Assembly: GCA_016781635.1 (NCBI GenBank) | Contig: JADDPY010000039.1 | Span: 23,024 to 39,918, forward strand | From: Rubrobacter sp. | GTDB lineage: Bacteria > Actinomycetota > Rubrobacteria > Rubrobacterales > Rubrobacteraceae | DNA: 16,895 bases | Direction: 5' to 3' | Shown: positions 15,001 through 16,895 of the stretch, in pieces | Numbering within the stretch: the stretch's first letter is position 1 | Layout: each line of letters begins with the position of its first letter | Translations under genes and position numbers: made by a program | Notes under the pieces: generated by a model | What the model saw: the letters and a program-made list of their open reading frames with translations, nothing else | Databases searched by the model: none | What the model was told of the DNA's origin: nothing

Positions 15001-15433
15001 TCCCAGCCCTACGGTCTTTGTCCTCAACGGCGTGAACCTCGGCACCCTCGGCAAGCGGCGCCCCGAGGTCTACGGAACACTTACCCTCGACGACATCGAG
15101 ATTCTGCTGCGGAGCGAATTTCCGGGGGTGAACTTCGAGTTCAGGCAGACGGATTACGAGGGGGAGATGGTCGGGTTTATACGGGAGGCTGCCAAAGGAG
15201 ATGGGCTTCTCATAAACCCCGGCGCGTGGACGCACTACGCTTATGCCCTTCACGATGCGCTCGAGACGGTGCCCGTACCGAAGGTCGAGGTTCACCTGTC
15301 GAACGTGCATGCCCGGGAGACCTGGCGCCGGCACTCCGTCGTCACGCCGGCGGTGAGCGCGGTGGTCGCCGGGATGAGGGAGTGGGGCTACGTCGCGGCT
15401 ACCCGCTACGTGTTGGAGCAACGTCGGGGCTAA
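14990..15433 (+). CDS. aroQ: Type II 3-dehydroquinate dehydratase
   Basis: Dehydrates 3-dehydroquinate to 3-dehydroshikimate; type II enzymes are dodecamers of about 145-150 residues, and this one has 147. The N-terminal motif NGVNLGTLGKRRPEVYG (13-29) carries the catalytic Tyr28 and Arg23; the family's usual NGPN reads NGVN. NPGAWTH (76-82) gives the substrate Asn76 and His82. EVHLSNVHARETWRRHS (100-116) contains His102, Arg109 and Arg113. The TTG start overlaps aroB, and no other start fits ahead of the NGVNL strand. It converts the AroB product, fitting the gene order. It closes the aro set. Confidence 0.95.
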   Translation: MNADPSPTVFVLNGVNLGTLGKRRPEVYGTLTLDDIEILLRSEFPGVNFEFRQTDYEGEMVGFIREAAKGDGLLINPGAWTHYAYALHDALETVPVPKVEVHLSNVHARETWRRHSVVTPAVSAVVAGMREWGYVAATRYVLEQRRG

Positions 15434-15541
15434 AGCCGTGCGACGGGAGGCCGTGGGTACAGTTGGCTCGCATCGGGGTTCCCGTGCTCGCAACGTGTAA
15501 CAGGCGGATGGGGTTTGAGATCTTGCGTCTTCGGGCTTCGC

Positions 15542-15571
15542 GGCGGGCTCGCGGTTTGGGTGGGGCCCGCC
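15542..15571 (+). terminator. Possible intrinsic terminator after aroQ
   Basis: GGCGGGC (15542-15548) pairs with GCCCGCC (15565-15571); the stem extends by a G-T wobble and one further pair, leaving a 12-base loop. The following bases (TTGGGTGTTTG) are only moderately T-rich, so termination would be imperfect. The position, about 110 bases after the aroQ stop and before efp, suits a terminator. Confidence 0.4.
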
Positions 15572-15636
15572 TTGGGTGTTTGAGTGTTCGCTTGAATCTG
15601 TCTCTGTTCCGGTCGCCGGGAGCGCGGGAGGATATG

Positions 15637-15645
15637 TGCGATACT
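15637..15645 (+). promoter_or_regulatory. Candidate extended -10 promoter of efp
   Basis: TGC-GATACT has the TGn extension followed by a hexamer matching TATAAT at 4 of 6 positions, about 44 bases before the efp ATG. No good -35 box is seen, which extended -10 promoters can tolerate. Weak evidence. Confidence 0.3.
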
Positions 15646-15688
15646 AGCGCGGCGTTTTTGGAGTAAGGCATCGGGAGTATTTGCATTC

Positions 15689-16246
15689 ATGATTTCGACG
15701 AGTCAGTTTAGAAATGGCGCGGCCTTCCGGTCGGACGGCAAGCGCTTTGCGATCCTGTTCTTTCAGCACGTCAAGCCCGGCAAGGGCGGGGCGTTCGTGA
15801 GGACGCGTCTCAAGAACATCGACACCGGGGCGATCATCGAGAAGACCTTTCGGGCCGGTGAGAAGTTCGAGCCGGTGAGAACGGAGACGCGGGCGATGAC
15901 GTATCTGTACGCGGACGGGGATCTGCACAACTTCATGGATTCCGGCACGTACGAGCAGTTCGCGGTGCCGGCCGAGGTCCTCGGTGATACGGCGGGGTTT
16001 ATCGTGCCCAACAGCGAGGTGAAGGTTTTGAGCGCGGACGGCGAGGTTATCGGTATCGAGCCCCCGGCCCACGTGGACCTCGAGGTGACGCAGACGGACC
16101 CCGGACTCAAGGGGGATACGGCGCAAGGCGGGACGAAGCCCGCGACGCTGGAGACCGGGCTTGTGGTGCAGGTGCCGCTGTTCGTGAACATCGGCGATAG
16201 GGTGCGGGTGGACACGCGCACCAAAGAGTACCTGACAAGAGTCTAG
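15689..16246 (+). CDS. efp: Elongation factor P
   Basis: EF-P enters the ribosome E site and relieves stalling at consecutive prolines. The 185-residue protein has the three beta-barrel domains in order. The loop that reaches the peptidyl transferase centre reads [12 protein letters not shown] (27-38), with Lys32 at the tip where many EF-Ps are modified. No modifying enzyme gene is seen in the window. The C-terminal signature [16 protein letters not shown] is complete, and [13 protein letters not shown] in domain II is typical. GGGAG lies 12 bases before the ATG. nusB follows after 15 bases, a common pairing. Confidence 0.97.
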   Translation: MISTSQFRNGAAFRSDGKRFAILFFQHVKPGKGGAFVRTRLKNIDTGAIIEKTFRAGEKFEPVRTETRAMTYLYADGDLHNFMDSGTYEQFAVPAEVLGDTAGFIVPNSEVKVLSADGEVIGIEPPAHVDLEVTQTDPGLKGDTAQGGTKPATLETGLVVQVPLFVNIGDRVRVDTRTKEYLTRV

Positions 16247-16261
16247 GGGGAGATAAGAGGC

Positions 16262-16714
16262 TTGAGCCGACGCACGTCGCGTAAGAACGCTTTTATCGTG
16301 CTGTACCAGAGCGACGTCACGGGTCGTCCCGTGGAGGATATCCTGAACAGGTGGCGCTCCTACCGGGGCGAGGTGGACGTTTATATGGCCGGGCTCGTGC
16401 GGGGCGTCGAGGGGCACAAGGAGGAGCTCGATGCCCGCATCGGGGATGCTGCCGTCGGCTGGACGGTAGAGCGGATGAGCGCTATTGACAGGAACATCCT
16501 GCGCCTCGCCCTCTACGAGATGACGTACGTCGAGGACGTGCCGCCCGAGGTTGCCGTGAACGAGGGGATGGAGCTCGCGAAGGGCTTTTCGAGTGATGAG
16601 GCGCCCCAGTTTGTCGGCGGCGTCCTGCGGGGCGCGAGGCCGCCCGAGCCGGAGAACGGCGCGGCGGAGGGTGGCGGCGAAGACCGCGAGAAGCGGCGGG
16701 CCAACATTGGATGA
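16262..16714 (+). CDS. nusB: Transcription antitermination factor NusB
   Basis: NusB with NusE (S10) binds boxA RNA and promotes rRNA antitermination. The 150-residue protein has the family's helical pattern: SRRTSRKNAFIVLYQSDVTG (2-21), then WTVERMSAIDRNILRLALYE (67-86), and PPEVAVNEGMELAKGFSSDE (94-113). The usual FVNGVLD reads FVGGVLRG (117-124). Residues from about 126 on are a short Gly/Glu-rich tail that goes beyond the family core. The TTG start has GGGGAG 9 bases upstream. Its stop overlaps the start of the next gene by 8 bases. Confidence 0.94.
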   Translation: MSRRTSRKNAFIVLYQSDVTGRPVEDILNRWRSYRGEVDVYMAGLVRGVEGHKEELDARIGDAAVGWTVERMSAIDRNILRLALYEMTYVEDVPPEVAVNEGMELAKGFSSDEAPQFVGGVLRGARPPEPENGAAEGGGEDREKRRANIG

Positions 16715-16895
16715 GCGCAGGGCGCCTGACGCGCTTTCGGTGGGGACATCTCCCTGGGAGGGTCATAGGGTTGCCTTCGAGAGATATCTCGAGACCCTGC
16801 GCTTCTCGGAGGAACCCCTCCTGCAGAGGCTCGTCGAGGCGATGCGCTACTCCATGCTCGGCGGGGGCAAACGGGTCAGGCCGACGCTGTGCATG
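16707..16895 (+). CDS. Polyprenyl diphosphate synthase, N-terminal part (runs off window)
   Basis: The frame from TTG 16707 encodes 63 residues up to the window end, finishing in RYSMLGGGKRVRPTLCM. This matches the MxYSxxxGGKRxRPxL block that opens the isoprenyl diphosphate synthase family (farnesyl or geranylgeranyl diphosphate synthases); its GKR and R residues bind isopentenyl diphosphate. The preceding helix FERYLETLRFSEEPLLQRLV also fits. The Asp-rich DDxxD motifs would lie beyond the window, so the chain-length class (ispA or a longer-chain enzyme) cannot be decided. The start overlaps nusB by 8 bases; GTG 16740 is an alternative. Family confident, product uncertain. Confidence 0.85.
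   Translation, partial: MDERRAPDALSVGTSPWEGHRVAFERYLETLRFSEEPLLQRLVEAMRYSMLGGGKRVRPTLCM

Larger units (their letters stand above)
15434..15688. other. Intergenic gap between aroQ and efp
   Basis: These 255 bases lack a credible gene. They contain the inverted repeat at 15542-15571 and a possible extended -10 at 15637-15645. No tRNA cloverleaf or riboswitch-like structure was recognised by eye. Confidence 0.5.

Noticed and set aside
15434..15688. tRNA or small RNA gene between aroQ and efp
   Set aside because: No cloverleaf, T-loop consensus or other recognisable RNA structure beyond one inverted repeat.

Overview
The window comes from a high-GC (roughly 65%) bacterial chromosome, and all convincing genes are on the + strand. 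Several TTG and GTG starts, overlapping stops and starts, and a PriA without its helicase ATPase motifs all point to an actinobacterium. A PilM-N-O type IV pilus cluster beside a gmk-rpoZ-coaBC-metK-priA-def-fmt run makes a deep-branching lineage such as Rubrobacter the best guess. This is inference; no rRNA or other marker settles it.

Region 1 (1-7011) is a tight housekeeping operon: the 3' end of gmk, rpoZ with a long acidic tail, coaBC, metK, priA, def and fmt. It links nucleotide, CoA and SAM supply to transcription, replication restart and N-formylmethionine handling. Two members are unusual. The CoaC half of CoaBC has lost its recognisable catalytic segments while the CoaB half is intact, and PriA has no Walker A.

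Region 2 (7012-12036) is a type IV pilus assembly cluster: a NeuD/PglD-type sugar acyltransferase-like gene with no normal start codon, prepilin peptidase (pilD), pilM, pilN, pilO, and a single-pass membrane protein with a Gly/Ser/Asp-rich tail of about 175 residues in the place where pilP or pilW would sit. No ATPase, pilin, PilC or secretin gene is in the window.

Region 3 (12037-15433) begins with a 177-base gap holding a possible promoter, then shikimate pathway genes aroC, aroK, aroB and aroQ, almost touching or overlapping. Region 4 (15434-16895) begins with a 255-base gap holding a possible terminator and promoter, then efp, nusB and the first 63 codons of a polyprenyl diphosphate synthase that runs off the window.

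The pilMNO-aroKB neighbourhood resembles the pilMNOPQ-aroKB order of gammaproteobacteria. The least explained parts are the Gly/Ser/Asp-rich protein, the start-less acyltransferase with an altered catalytic histidine, and the degenerate CoaC domain. No mobile element, CRISPR array, tRNA or rRNA was seen. No gene-free stretch exceeds 300 bases.
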